The notes under the pieces: model-generated
Databases searched by the model: none
What the model saw: the letters and a program-made list of their open reading frames with translations, nothing else
What the model was told of the DNA's origin: nothing
Part shown: positions 12,768 to 25,320 of the stretch, in pieces
How the letters are laid out: every line of letters begins with the position of its first letter
Position numbering within the stretch: the first letter of the stretch is position 1
Source of the DNA: Hyalella azteca
Lineage: Eukaryota > Arthropoda > Malacostraca > Amphipoda > Hyalellidae
NCBI RefSeq assembly: GCF_000764305.2
Contig: NW_025930619.1
Coordinates: forward strand, 103,364-167,363
Length of the DNA: 64,000 bases
Direction: 5' to 3'
Position numbers and translations under genes: made by a program

Positions 12768-12860
12768 CATATTTAATAAATTGGTTAAAATCTTGAGTGA
12801 ATAGAAAATTTAAAATGAAATGATTCTAAAAAATCTCTAGTTTGTCACTATGATCACAGC
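12768..12860 (+). repeat. Dispersed ~90-bp repeat, copy 2
   Basis: This is the partner of the 10620-10710 segment, in the same orientation. It begins directly after a single N at 12761, so the scaffold join falls at a repeat edge. Confidence 0.7.
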
Positions 12861-13159
12861 ACATGCCAAACCTTCTAATATAAGTGCCTCCCTCATCAGC
12901 AACTTCTCACAGCTGAAGAATAGATTTAATTTATTATTAATAACAATTTTTTTTACATATTTTGAACACCACCGGCGTCCCTTCAAAATTTGGTAGTTGC
13001 TTAATTTTGTTTATTTTGTTTATAAGTGACAACTCCTATTCCAATCTAATTTGTAGCTTTACTGTTCTTCACGTGAACGAAACTTACTTGTTATTGACTG
13101 CATCCTCCAATGAGTGGGTGCACATTGCACAATCACTTGCACACTCAAGGGCAATCCTA

Positions 13160-13327
13160 AAAAATATAACTCAGTACTCACTGCAGTGAGTGACAAAGAG
13201 CGCATTTTCTCGTCAATGAAACTTGAGTTCACGGACGGACGGACGGACAGACAGACAGACAGACAGACGGACGGACATGGCGAGCATAATAGTGCATTTT
13301 TTCCAAATGAGAAAATGCGCTAAAAAG
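13160..13327 (+). mobile_element. Hairpin element with (GTCY)n core, copy 1
   Basis: The element starts AAAAATATAACTCAGTACTC and holds the palindrome ACTCACTGCAGTGAGT. It then has a long inverted pair AGCGCATTTTCTC ... GAGAAAATGCGCT surrounding a GGAC/AGAC microsatellite, which reads (GTCY)n on the other strand. Four copies occur in the window, all in the same orientation. A (GTCY)n core with nearby hairpins is known from the non-autonomous mini-me/DINE-1/HINE elements related to Helentrons. That assignment is inferred from layout. Confidence 0.8.
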
Positions 13328-14692
13328 ACTATATTGCTCGAGGATTAGGTGGCAGCCTTTCAGGGTCTTGCCATTGATTGGTTGCAGCCTTGTAGTGTCG
13401 GTTGTATTTATCGCCAATAATACATCAGTTATTCCATGTTGATCTAACGTAAGATTTCAAATTCTTCAGAAACAATCATTTCATTACGAAACTCAACGCC
13501 ATGCCAACATCTCACGGGGAACGTATTAATTGTGCTAAGATCACAGCGCTTTTTGCTCTCAAAACTTAATGTGAAGAAAGGCTGGCAGAGGAATAAAAAT
13601 CAGAAAAATATTGTAACCGCAAACTCAGAGAGGTTTCGTCATCTGCTCTTGTGTAATTTTTCAAATAAATTTATTTTGCGCCAACTAACATCGAACGCTT
13701 ATAAACTGTAGAATCATACTCTTTATTTTTGACTACGGTAATGAAATCATCAGTTTGATCAAATTAATCAATTTAAAAATGAACTCTGAAGCACGATAAT
13801 TCCAACTACTTTTCCCGGCTCTTGGATAACTCTTTGCATTGCATCTTCATTCCTGGATGTTTCAAAAATAAATGGAAATCAATTCGAGATGAGCGATATA
13901 AATTTACTCGATATAGCGACTCCACAGGTCTTCAAGAAAAATTAATCATGTGATAGGAATATTGTAGCCTTTCTTGCATTTATCATGAGTATAAAATTCC
14001 ATGAATATTAATTGCTGCAATTTTTTGTTGTTGCTCCACATTGGGATAATCTAAACTTCATCTCTGGACAAGATGTTTTAGAAAAAATTTTAAGTATAAT
14101 GTCTCATTCGTCTGTTCTTAACATCATTATCTGCCGTTGATAGATATAAAAGTTAGTAGAAGGAAAAAAAGAGTGTTGAAGCGTTCCCCCATTACCATTA
14201 TTATTTTAAAAATGTAATTTATTGCACATTACATAAGCAAATCAAGTTCATAAGACTTATGACGATTACCGTCGAACTTCTATTTTCAGAAGCTGACGCG
14301 ATTGACTGGTATACACTGGACAATTCTCAGTAATTCTTAAAGAAAGGACATTTTTGTTTAATAAAAGAAAACGTATCGAAAACCGCGAAAATACAATAAA
14401 TGCAAAATCACCATTTAGAAAATCAAGATTAATTATTAACGCGACCAAAAATCCATGCATGAAAATTTTATAAAATTGGCTTGTAGTTCTACTATAAGCA
14501 ATTTATAATTTAGTTACCACCCTAAAATTTGATAGGAACCATAGCTTTTCAGGTAAATCTAAGGATTTGACATTGTTCAGGGAATCTAGTTGGATTTGAC
14601 ATTGAAATAGGCACTGATGACTCCGATTCAATTTTTTTTAGTCTCTCGTGTCCAATTTTCATCATTAAATGTCGATTTCGTTGGCTGGCGGC

Positions 14693-14752
14693 TCACTCGG
14701 CGTAGTCGCCCAGCTGGATGTGATAGCGCTGGTTGAGCTCACGTACAAAGAT
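14693..14752 (-). CDS. B4GAT1: Distal alternative last exon of the B4GAT1-like gene (20 codons including stop)
   Basis: On the minus strand, a pyrimidine-rich acceptor TTTCCTTCCAG is followed in phase 0 by IFVRELNQRYHIQLGDYAE and TGA. The first 14 codons match the proximal last exon (20257-20421) at all but one residue (Asn for Tyr). The B4GAT1-like exon ending at 21202 stops in phase 0 with a GTGAGT donor, so either last exon can follow it. Using this one gives a protein of 437 residues. A possible AATAAA (minus strand) lies near 14220. No copy of the preceding exon was seen between 14.76 and 20.25 kb, so this is a duplicated last exon and not a whole tandem gene. It could be an alternative 3' end or a relic, but its intact frame, acceptor and stop argue for function. 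Confidence 0.72.
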   Translation of the reverse strand: MFVRELNQRYHIQLGDYAE

Positions 14753-15045
14753 CTGGAAGGAAATTGTCGTTTAAACTCCAAAATATTTCAAGATTTTTCG
14801 TAAACAAACCCACAAATTGTCCGTGTAGCAAACAGATGTATGCAGTCGAATGATCATGTTGTATATTGATGATGAAAGCAACTACAGCATATTTAGAATA
14901 TTTAGCAATGTTTCTCGCTGAGCGCGCGAGGAGCTCATCAGCTTCAAATCCTTGTTGCAGAGTTGACGTAACGACTGACTTATCCTTCATGACCGATCTC
15001 TTTTGCTCGCGCTTCAAAAAAGTTACATAATGAGTTTGATATAGT

Positions 15046-15070
15046 AATAATAATAATAATAATAATAATC
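15046..15070. repeat. (AAT)n microsatellite
   Basis: This is an uninterrupted run of about eight AAT units in the 3' part of the B4GAT1-like locus. Confidence 0.9.
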
Positions 15071-16585
15071 CATGTTGGTAACTGGAAGGGTCATCTGAGA
15101 GCATGCAGACGGGCGGGAATTTGAAAGATGAGCTGGCCAATGTTTTTATCTCTCTCTTCGCCCATTTTTTTGGTCATTAGCAATAAAAGCCACGACGGCG
15201 AACGCGTGATATTCTCCGTGACTCACGACCGTGACTGTCAGTGGCGGGAACAAAAATTTTAGACCCGCCCTCTTGGACGAATCGCGTCCAGCTCCATACC
15301 CACATGCATGCTTTCCTCTATAGAGGATTTTCCAGGAAATTGATGATTAATTATAAATGCATGAGAAAATGTAGTCCCGGATGACCGCGCGAAATCCATA
15401 ATTTTGCTAAGCCGATCTTTGATCCATCCGTGATGAGGCTTGCACCAAATTTACTGATTCAAGTTAACTTGGCCATAAATTCGAGCGATTTTTGTATGTC
15501 TTCAAACTTTTAGCAGAAAAAACCGCCAAAAAAACATAATAAGCAGCATCCTTAACGACAAAAAATATTGTGGAATAAATGAAGAACAGCAGAAAAAATT
15601 AATAACAAAACAATTTTAGTTTTTTATGTAAAGAAGGCAGATCAAAATTATAAAAAAACAGCGCCTAATTTGTTGTTTGATAGCATGTTTTATGTTCAAA
15701 ATAATATGTCGAGGTATCAATTTGTTTCAAGTGGCACATTACAAGCCGTATGAATTTTCGTTTAGTTTTTTTTGTTTATTCAATCAACAACCCAATTTAA
15801 TGTTTGTTTTGCTTGTTGTGCGTCAGAAAATTTCAATAATTGCATTCGCCAATCGGCTATAAGTGGAGACAGGGACTGAAAAGAACTCCTCCAATAAAAG
15901 AGTTAGTTCGAGCGACTGACAGTCACTTATACAAGTGCACGATTGAGCATTGCGTGTTAGTCGCCGAAGCACTTTCGTCTCGGTGAAAAATTGTTAAAAA
16001 TGGTCGGTAATGGCAAAAACCTTTGCTCAAAGTCTGTTGAAAAAAAAAACATGGAAAAATTGATGAGGTTTCCCCTAATGGAAAATATGAATTTTACCGG
16101 CATCTACACTATGTTCGATTAAGAAAATTCCTTGAAGTCAACTTGCATTCGAAAGTTAGTGTTGTAACGAAGATACGTTAAACGTTCGACCCTCAATATA
16201 TTGTTCAACCCATTGTCGTTTTGAGGTTTGCGATGTAGGATTCAAGCAGATCCTATTTTGACTGCGTTTTAGGATTTAGCTCATGGAGCTGGTAGCTGGA
16301 TAGGGCATTCTGACTGACTCGCACTCGACAGTAACTCATACAAAAATAGCCACCAAATTACCGAAACCCGACCAGTAAAACTCTGGGTTAGATAGTGATT
16401 TTCAATGCTCACGTATGTCAAGTAACATTATGATTGCATAAGAACGTAAAGGCAAATAAAATCTAGTGCGTCATGGAAATCGCTGAATGAGGGAGTCAAC
16501 GCTCCATCTAATGACAAGCCAGTCAGTGTTTCAGCGATGCGTAAGACAACGAACTTGAACTCCGTAACGTAATACAACAATAACT

Positions 16586-16874
16586 TTAACACGTTGAGTG
16601 CGGCACAACCCACCGGTGGGTAGCAGGGTCTTTTTTCCGGACAAACTCCGCAATATAGTATTTTTTCATAGCGTCTGTCGACAAAAATTTCTGATGGCTG
16701 GACTACCTTATTAAATTTAAAAAGTACGGAAAAAAGGAAAAGTTAACATTTGCTCCGGAACCTACAAATGTAATAGTATATTTTTAATCATAGGCCTTTT
16801 TAACTGCGGACTTGGCGGCCGTTTTTAGGCCAGCTGGCAGGCGCCGGTGGGTCGTGCTGCACTCAATGTGTTAA
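16586..16874. mobile_element. piggyBac-type MITE (289 bp, TTAA ends)
   Basis: The left end begins TTAACACGTTGAGTGCGGCA at 16586. The right end is the inverse of TTAACACATTGAGTGCAGCA and finishes at 16874. About 31 bases of terminal inverted repeat match with four differences, and both ends carry TTAA. The element is too short for a transposase and has no coding content. It differs in sequence from the 8633-10202 element but shares the CACGTTG start, so the same transposase group could have moved both. It lies in the intron before the distal last exon. Confidence 0.9.
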
Positions 16875-16974
16875 TAAACAAGAATGGCTCTGTTGGAAGC
16901 GACATCATCGAAGAGTTTAACGGAACCGGCCAATACCAAAATCCGAGCCAATACCAAAATCCGACACATCGGCA

Positions 16975-17195
16975 AGTGGGCCCAGTGGTTACAGTTCAGG
17001 ATACAGAGTATCGCTCTGTGCGATGGTAGTGGCCAGAATAGGCTAGGAGGCGGGACGGTTAAGCACACCAAGATTTGAGCACTGAGTTGCGTGTTCGAGA
17101 CCGCAGCAAGCTGGTAATGTTCTTCGATGTTAGGAATCGACGACAGGCCTACGGCTTAATGAAGGCTGGAACCACTAGTACCATTACTATAGTTT
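16975..17195 (+). mobile_element. tRNA-derived SINE, copy 1 (B-box region deleted)
   Basis: It starts GGGCCCAGTGGTTACAGTTC, an A-box-like tRNA head. It shares its body with the copy at 32446-32690, including GGCGGGACGGTTAAGCACA-like and GTTCGAGACCGCA segments and the end near CTACGGC. The B-box segment present in the other copy is missing here. It was inserted about 100 bases to the right of the piggyBac-type MITE. Confidence 0.75.
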
Positions 17196-18435
17196 CATTT
17201 TAGAGGAGAAACTACCCGGTTCACGGCGGTCTACGGTTATAACATATTTTCTTGGTGTGATATACATACATTGTTTACATTTATCTGTTTCAAGGAATTT
17301 ACCTTCACTTGAGGTATAGGGTGCATATTATTTTTTTCGAACTTGTATTATTAAACTTAACACAAAAACTTCCCAACGAAATGTATTATAAATTACTGAT
17401 TGGTGCAATAGTAGGTTAAAATTTGATTTTGAATTCATTAACGTGTGATCTGCATTGATTTTTTATCTAGAATGCTATTAAAATTCAATCTACAGAGACC
17501 AAGATAACGCAGCGAGTCTGTTTAGAGTCGGTCAATAGTGAAACAAAGAACTCAAGTTAATATTTGTTAACAAATCGTCTCTGCACGCAAATGGCACATT
17601 AAAACTCATAACCAATTACTTATAGCGCGAATTAAATAGTGATTTAGAAAACTTTTCCTATCAAAAGATGAAGGCGAATTACAGAAGAATTAATAATAAC
17701 TTAAAACATTGACAACCCCAGCAAATTATAATAAAATATAAGATATTTTATAAATCTTGGATACAGATCATGCATTATTCCTATATGGAACGGGTATACC
17801 CATTTTTCACATGAATTAAAAAACGGCCTTAAAATTAAATTTCTGAGCGCATAGTTCCATGTGAATATCAATGAAACTTTCCTCGTAACAAATTATGTAC
17901 ATCAACTGGCTTGACAACAAATAGTTCGTCGAGAGTTAGCCGCACAAATTTCGCACCGAAAAAACATGAACTCGTTCGTAAATCACTGTGTAGAATGAAG
18001 GTGAGGGAAATGCAGTTGTATTTTAATGTAGAATATATGATTATGTGAGAGCAGTTTTGATCATTGTTTTGCATCGGTAAAACGTTTGCTAAATAACCGG
18101 AGAAAGTTAAATTAATATGAAAAACGGTATTTTGAACGAGTGCGAAAACCTACACGTTATGAAATGTCAGAGCGATCACCAATTCTGAGACTAAACATGT
18201 TATTAAATTTTAAAACGTATCATACGAAGCCAAATGGACTTCAATTCAAGTGAAACATGTAAAGTTATTCTAATATTATGTTTTCGTATGGATGATAAGA
18301 GAAAAGATCGTGCCTTTTAATAACCAAGATTAGAGCGGTATTTATCAGTAAATTAGAAACTGCCTGATTTTTAACGAAGATTGTGTCGAAGAATAAATTT
18401 GAAGCATATTTTAATTTGACCTCCCGAAAATCAAT

Positions 18436-18600
18436 AAAAAATATAACTCAGAACTCACTGCAGTGAGTGACAGAAAGCGCATTTTCTCGTCAACGAAAAC
18501 TTGAGGTCACGGACGGACGGACAAACGAATGCCAGGACGTGCTGACGAATGCCAGGACGTGCTGACTGAGGGATAATGCGGCCGGCTAGTGCATTTAAGG
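18436..18600 (+). mobile_element. Hairpin element with (GTCY)n core, copy 2 (3' part rearranged)
   Basis: It has the same start, palindrome and AGCGCATTTTCTCGTC arm as the 13160 copy. The GGAC run is short and is followed by a 19-bp tandem duplication (GAATGCCAGGACGTGCTGAC). The right arm is degenerate, so the end coordinate is approximate. Confidence 0.7.
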
Positions 18601-20256
18601 GGAGCACGCAACATATATGGAGCCAATGTTCGACAAGGTCGAGCCAAATTTTGACCGGAAAAAGTTGTTACGAAATGACAGGCTAGGCTGAGTAGCAACA
18701 GTCTTAGATTCGGCACGTTATGAGTTGTTGTGCTGTTGTTGTGATGTGTTTAAAGGTTTAGAAATTCACTTAAGTATTTAACTACATCAAAATGAGCAAA
18801 ATATTAAGCATATATTCTAATACTTTACTTGGACTTCCTAGTTCCCGAATTTTACTTCCTTATATTGAGTGTAGTTTTTATTTATTGTATTATTTACTCA
18901 AACACGATTCTAATAGAGACGATAATGAAGCACAATATCAATGCTAGTTATTCCAACCCTGTTTAACAAGTATGCCATCTGCATTTCAGAGATGGTGCGT
19001 CCTGCGAAACGCCTCATCTTGCCTTTCGGCAAATGATTATTTAACGTAAATTAATTTTAAAATTATAACTTGCCAATAGATTCATTCGGACGTATTATAT
19101 GAACTCATTCCTAACTATGCACTACAAAATTCTAAAACAAGAGATAACAATCTGGCGACCCCCGTAAACTGAAGATAAATTATAAACACTTACGATTTAG
19201 AGATTACGCTGTTGGCCACACTGTTCGAAAAAACTGCCGTAAAATAGCGTGTTGCCGTTTATTTTGTAATTTTAACTCAAGGAACCCGTACCACATTTGG
19301 AAAAAGGCGAAACGGGTTATTATCACGTACCGGGTCTGCCGGCCCCTTGAACGATTTTTCCCCATATATTTCGAAATTGTAAAATTTTAGGTTTATTTTT
19401 TTTAATTATTTCAATAAAATTATTGTATAAAATATAACTACATGACTGCGTTGTAATGTAAAGGAGCTCTACTCGTTCATATACGAGCAAACTCTTGCTC
19501 ATATACAGCGGATTCCCTGAAATTTGCGGTTCACGCACTGGCTCACAATTAAAAAACGATCTGCTCACTGAGCCGATCCTGCTCATGCTTAATCATGAAG
19601 ACATTATGATGAATTTACTGCAACAAGGGGCCTCTTAGAGGAGTCATTGTGAGGCGTGGGAATAATGGTATGATAACCATGTTGATAAAGCGCGTATCAG
19701 GGTTAATTATATTATATTAGACCTCTCTTCTACACTATTTTAAATATCATCGACACAAACGTATAGTCACGCGAAAAATCTTCTTGTTGAATTTACCTCG
19801 CTTTCATCCATGCAATGGATTATAGTAATAGACTGTTATTTTCTTCAAATAAACTGTCATACAAACTTGTACTTTAAAGTATATATACAGACTACGTGCA
19901 TACATCTTACTCTTAATTAGCTAGATACGAAAACACTGCAACAATCAATTCTATTCTTATAAGCGAGAAATGTTTTTCACGCAAATTGATACTTACATTA
20001 GTAGAAGTTTCTTCCTAATTGTTTCATCGAAAAATGTAAATTCATGTTACAGATCAAGATTGGCTCGTGGAGCAATGAAATGTTATATGTAATTATCCTA
20101 GACCAGACATCATATAGTAACCGTGACTCAACAACTTAAGTCATAGCTAACAACAAATTTGTTTAAATATAGGAAGCATTGTACAGTTGAGTTCATAAGC
20201 ACTTAGTTCGAAAACACAAATAATAATTATAAGTACAAAATAAGTACATCTGCCGG

Positions 20257-23200
20257 TTAAGATTGGTTCGGCGAATCAGGAGCAGAATTTACATTTTCAA
20301 TTTGATGATTCTCGATCTTTTTATCTTCCGTCTTTGTGTGGGTTTTCTGGCCGAAGGCTGACATAGCGTCTTCGTCCTTCAATTGGATGTGGTAGCGCTG
20401 GTAGAGCTCGCGTACAAAAATCTGAGAAGAAATGTCTTAGCGTAAATGAAAAAATAAAAGACCTAACTTCATCGTTTATCCAGGCCAAACTCATTTGTGT
20501 CACAAACAGCCATCTGCACCAATGCTTTGTTGTTCAATATTTATGATGGCCAAACTCTGCCACTTTCAAAACTTTGATGCGAGTATTCGCTCACGAAACA
20601 TGCGAGAAAAAATAGTGCAATGTTTCAACTTTAAATTCACAATTATATTGTGGTGTAGGATGCACAACAGACTCAGATAGGCAGGTTTGCCGTTCCAATT
20701 GACGCTGTATATATGTCAACCTGATCCGCAATACTGATTCCTACAACTATTCCTACATGCGGATCATAATTGCACCTTGCAAAAAAACGAGGGCTTGAAC
20801 ATATCATCAATGTTGTTCAAGGATCATAAAAATTAATATGATTATCCAACTGTTATCAGTAGCGATTCCTTTTACTGCACTGTCCCTTCGTATTTAAGAT
20901 TCTAGAGAAAAGAACTACAAGAAGATAGAAATTATTCGTATGACCTACCCACTACCGATGCTAATTGTGCGTGCACTTAGTAGGCTGACCATCAATAATA
21001 TTACTCATCATGTCTTCAGTAAACAGCTCTTGAAACCATGAATAAAAACCCATCAAATTCAGCTCACCTTGTAAAAATTCCTTCATTTTCTAAAGAACAA
21101 ATGCACTTGAAAATTCCCAAGAAACCGGATATTAAATTTGCTTCAAGTTTTAGGAAACGCACGTGCGCAAGCTTCATTGCATGTGCTGCTAAAAGACTCA
21201 CGTTAAAACGGCCGCTGTTCTCGGCGATTTGCTTTCTGCGCGTCTTGGTGTGCGTGCGCTTGGTCTGGAAGCCGCGGTGTGTCAAGAAGGCGCCGTCCAG
21301 CATCAACCACGAGTAGCCCGCCAGCCTCATCTCGTATACCTGATCACAGATTATTTTCGTACATTCTTTCCGTTCAATTTACATCCATATAACGATTTAC
21401 GTGATGAAAGTCAAAAGATCATTTCAAACGGCAGACAAGAAAGTAGCGTTTTAAGCTCCATGAGCAATTTTTCTCAGAGTGATATATAGGGTTGCTGAAA
21501 GGAATATAGGCATATCTATAGTCAACTAACAAAACTCTGTGTAGATCGGTTATAGATAAAGAATTAAATACTATGTTTTACTTACAACATATTTAAAACA
21601 GACCCAATCTTTAGAATAATTCTTTTCTCTGTGTCTTTGAAATTTTCTACGTGCAGAGTTCGTTTGAGCAGCGAAGCTAGAAGCAAAGCCTAAAAACAGT
21701 TCAGCGGCACCACAAACCTGGCTGTTGCGAGTGAAACCGTAGCCGATGAACCTCTCTTCGAAAGCTGGCACCTTGGCATTGGTCACGTAGATGGGTTCCC
21801 AGTGACGCTTCCACGTGGTTATGTTGTAAGCAATATTTAACGACCCATCCGTACTCGGTACAGTCTCCCAATATGAGAGATTTGAGTTGGCTTGGTTGTT
21901 CTTGAAGACTCTGATGTGGAACTGCTGCGCTAGTCCCTTGCTCCTGAGTTTCACTAGCTCCTCTTTTGAAGTAGGATTTGCTGGAGCCCTAATTGATATC
22001 TCGTACGTGGGAATGATGAACGCACATTTATGGCAATTAGCTATATTTGGCCTCGCTAAGAATTCATTCAGTTGCTCCGACATGCTTGGAATGGAAAGCA
22101 TGTCTATGTCAGGGGTGAAACTGAATGTGTTCTGGCAAGCATGCCTGGCCGTATTTCGCATTAAATTCTGAGGATAACGGGATACCCCTAGAATTTTCTT
22201 TAATTCTGGTGTTCGGAATAAATTTTTCAATTCATTATTAACATCTTCATGTCGCTGGCAATCATATTCTAATAACTTGGATGTGTTTAGAACGGGAGGC
22301 ATAATGCCTGGGTATACCAGGTGGAATGAAACTCGCTCCCTGACCTCGGGAAAGCAAGTTCTCATGTACTGAATCATTAGTTTAGCAACTATGAAATCCA
22401 CATCTGGTGCAAAGACAGCAATGGAAACCGGGCCTTGCCATGTTTTGACTTGTTCTACGACCCAGAACAGCAAATCTGCTGAGCATTGCGAAGACATGCA
22501 CACTTCCCAACGCCGTAATTCATCCCACTTGGAGGATTTAATGATGAATGGGTGAACTTTGAAAACACGTGACTTGTCCCAAAGTCCGGTCGACAAATCG
22601 ATTTCAAATTGTTTTATCAGCTTCTTTTCTCTAGTTTGGTCTTCGGTCTCTTTATAATCCCCTTCAGCAATGTATTCATCCTGTAAAATGGAGGTTGCGA
22701 GGAATTACAATGAATATTCACACATGTTTTGAGTTTTTTTCCTCCACAAAACAATAAAAATCATAAATAAATCTTGATACCTTGAACTCCTGATGCCATA
22801 CTGAAAAACTAGTGTTTTTCCTTCAGAGTTCGTTGAAAAATAATTAAAGTTGTATGAATATTTTTTAGACATAACAACTAAGCTAGCTGACAAAGAACGT
22901 TTATAACGATAAGTCATGCATTTCAGCCCAGGTCACTTAAATAACAACACAATAAGAAATTAGGAGGTGCTGTACAAGAAATGGACCTAAAGTACTTATT
23001 TTTCACGTCTGCAGCGCACACCCGCCCAGCACATGTATGTAACAGACGCATTATTGCGTTTGTTTCATGTGCATGTCAATTGCGATGAGCTGCTTTACAA
23101 AGTTTCATCAATGTTTTGACACGCAAGCCTTTCATTCACTTCCCAAGTCCAAAATCCTTCGGAAATGTTTTCAGAAAGTATTTTCTTAATTCGAAAAATG

Positions 23201-23503
23201 CCGTTAAGAGTAATGGTTGCAGGAAATGACGTGCGATGCACCTAATTTCGATAACAGATGGAAGAATCCCGTTAACACTATTAATCTATCTAGAAATGCA
23301 TGGATCTGATCGGTGCTATGTATATCGTCTGTTGGTTAACGTTTGTTCACCTCGAGGAGCGACTTAGGAGGGCCCACAGTGACGTATTTTTCTTTGACTG
23401 CCGAAGGCGTCGTCAGCATAAAAATGATGTTCATGAAGATGATGGCTGACACGTTGAGCAGCAGCAACACGACGGCTAGCTTCAAACAATACCGCAGGTT
23501 CAT
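20257..23503 (-). CDS. B4GAT1: Beta-1,4-glucuronyltransferase 1-like glycosyltransferase (GT49), gene 1
   Basis: Four exons, all in phase 0: 23503-23351, 22680-21718, 21339-21202 and 20421-20257; 472 residues. Residues 1-6 are cytoplasmic and about 9-30 (AVVLLLLNVSAIIF...) form a signal anchor, giving a type II Golgi protein. The lumenal part matches B4GAT1 across its length, with WQGPVSIAVFAPDVDF, FHLVYP, YPQNLMRNTAR, the DxD metal/UDP-sugar motif DIDM (residues 242-245), the HWEPIYV region and FIGYGFTRNSQ. The exon at 21339 gives VYEMRLAGYSWLMLDGAFLT, the C-terminal part of the fold. In animals this family adds glucuronate to the xylose primer on alpha-dystroglycan, which LARGE then extends. 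The first exon has an acceptor six bases before ATG, so the 5'UTR is spliced. The 54-codon last exon adds a polar tail that the distal alternative lacks. The family is clear; the exact acceptor substrate is not. Confidence 0.92.
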
Positions 23504-23509
23504 GATGTC

Positions 23510-24740
23510 CTGAAACTATATCATGTATCTTATTAATCCATATATCCAGGAGATCCATATATTTTGTGTAGTGTTGGACATGAGCGAGCTTCATAAGTCT
23601 TTCTCCTCTGCGTGGTCATTAAACTGAAATGAAAAAAAAATATTGCTGCAATTATGACAGAGCTCCATATATAAAACACACCATGCAGAGAGACACGGAA
23701 CTCCACAGCACGTGATGGAAAGACTTCGTCGGTATGAATAGATTATATGACATAGGATCAATATATAAATATGAAGAAACTTCAATTCTCATTGAAATCT
23801 CAGTTCACGAGTCCTTTTAATTGTGGTTCTTTAGATGAATACCAACTAATGGACTGAATATAGACCTGAAGCTACTGCATCACTGCAGAGAATGAGTGCA
23901 TATGGGTCTCATCAAACCGGCTGTACTTTAAATGGATCACGACCATGGAAATTATAGGCATAGTTTTTTATTCATGCTTTAGAATAAGGATGATCTCATT
24001 AGCATCTATTATATAGTGCTGCGATGTTTGACGATCAATGAAGTAATAGTGCTAAGTAATAGAAGAAGATCGATAATGATGTATCAAAATTGGGAAAAGG
24101 CTGTTGTTCGAGACTGGAACTATTCAAAACGCAGAAGATAGGACTCACCTTCAAGACTCTCGATTATTGTCATCGTTAACCAATAAATAAATGTGAAATA
24201 AGTTCGTTCTGCAGGAATATCTGACTAAGTGTTAGTTCTACATTTTACAGCATCTCGTAACTGAGGAAATTCTTATAAAAACAAATTTTAAAGTATCTTG
24301 AAACGCACCAACCTAATTCTAGGTAAATTTCAATTATATTAATAATAATAATAATAATAATAATCATAATAAGGGACGAAAACTAGTGGCTTTACCCAAT
24401 TTTTCAAATTTCTCCTTCAAACGAAAATTTTTCATGCGCTAATATGAATTTTGCAATTAAGTGTAAAAAACAATGCACTTAATTGTTAGGTGGTTACAGG
24501 ATAGAACCTATTCATCTGTTTAGTTAAGCATAAAATAAATTAGTGATGAACTTCAGTTATTGTCATTTAATACCAGATATACGGCGCATTTGTTTTAAAT
24601 ATTAATGAGGTGTGTAATATAAATGGTACTCAGCTCTCAACGGAAACAAAAATATTACGATTCCTAAAATAAAACACATGAAAGGTACTATTAAGTTTAT
24701 GAACGATCGTGACAAGTTGTACACGCTCAATGCGTACTGA
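23510..24740. other. 5' flank of B4GAT1-like gene 1, no gene recognised
   Basis: This is AT-rich and holds an (AAT)n microsatellite at about 24341-24372. A TATAGTTTCAG acceptor immediately right of 23510 (minus strand) indicates that one or more untranslated exons lie further to the right, but I could not place them. Confidence 0.5.
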
Positions 24741-24756
24741 ATTTTGTAGGTTCAAA

Positions 24757-24930
24757 GTTGCAGATTTGATATATACAAAAAAATTTCATCCACAATTCTG
24801 TCTATACGATCTCTCATATTAATTTATTAAAGGTTGCATACCAAAAGTTGCAGATTTGAAATAAACAAAAAAGTTCAACCACAATTCTGTATCTACGATC
24901 TCTTATATTAAAGGTTGCATACCAAAAGTA
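24757..24930. repeat. 90-bp direct duplication
   Basis: A unit starting GTTGCAGATTTGA at 24757 recurs at 24847, including CACAATTCTGT and AAGGTTGCATACCAAAAG. The copies differ by small gaps. It leads directly into the 84-bp array that follows. Confidence 0.85.
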
Positions 24931-24939
24931 TTCAACCTA

Positions 24940-25320
24940 AATGCTCAATGTTGCCTAATATATATACGAATATATAAATACTCGATGTTGAATAATCAAT
25001 GTTCAACACTCAATGTTATATAGATAATGTTGCACACTTTATATTGTAGAGTCAGTGTTCCACACTCAATGCTACATAATCAATGTTTTATACTCAATGT
25101 TCGATAGATAATGTTGCATAATCAATATTGCAGAGTCAATGTTTCACACTCCAGGCCGCATAATCAATGTTCCATATTCAATGTTCGGTAGATAATGTTG
25201 CATAATCAATATTGTAGAGCCAATGTTCCATACTCGGAGTCACATACTCAATTTTGCCTGCTCAATGTTCCATACTCACGCAATAATGCGAAATTTTACA
25301 CTCGAAGTTCCCTATTAAAC
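24940..25320. repeat. Minisatellite: 84-bp higher-order units built from ~14-bp CAATGTT modules
   Basis: TAGATAATGTTGCA recurs at 25021, 25105 and 25189, exactly 84 bases apart. Each unit is itself a run of about six 14-base modules of the form (A/T)CTCAATGTTCCATA. Degenerate modules extend to both sides. Open frames here are products of the repeat. Confidence 0.88.

Noticed and set aside
16847..17078. Overlapping 60-66 codon frames on both strands
   Set aside because: They span the edge of the piggyBac MITE and the SINE; no protein similarity.
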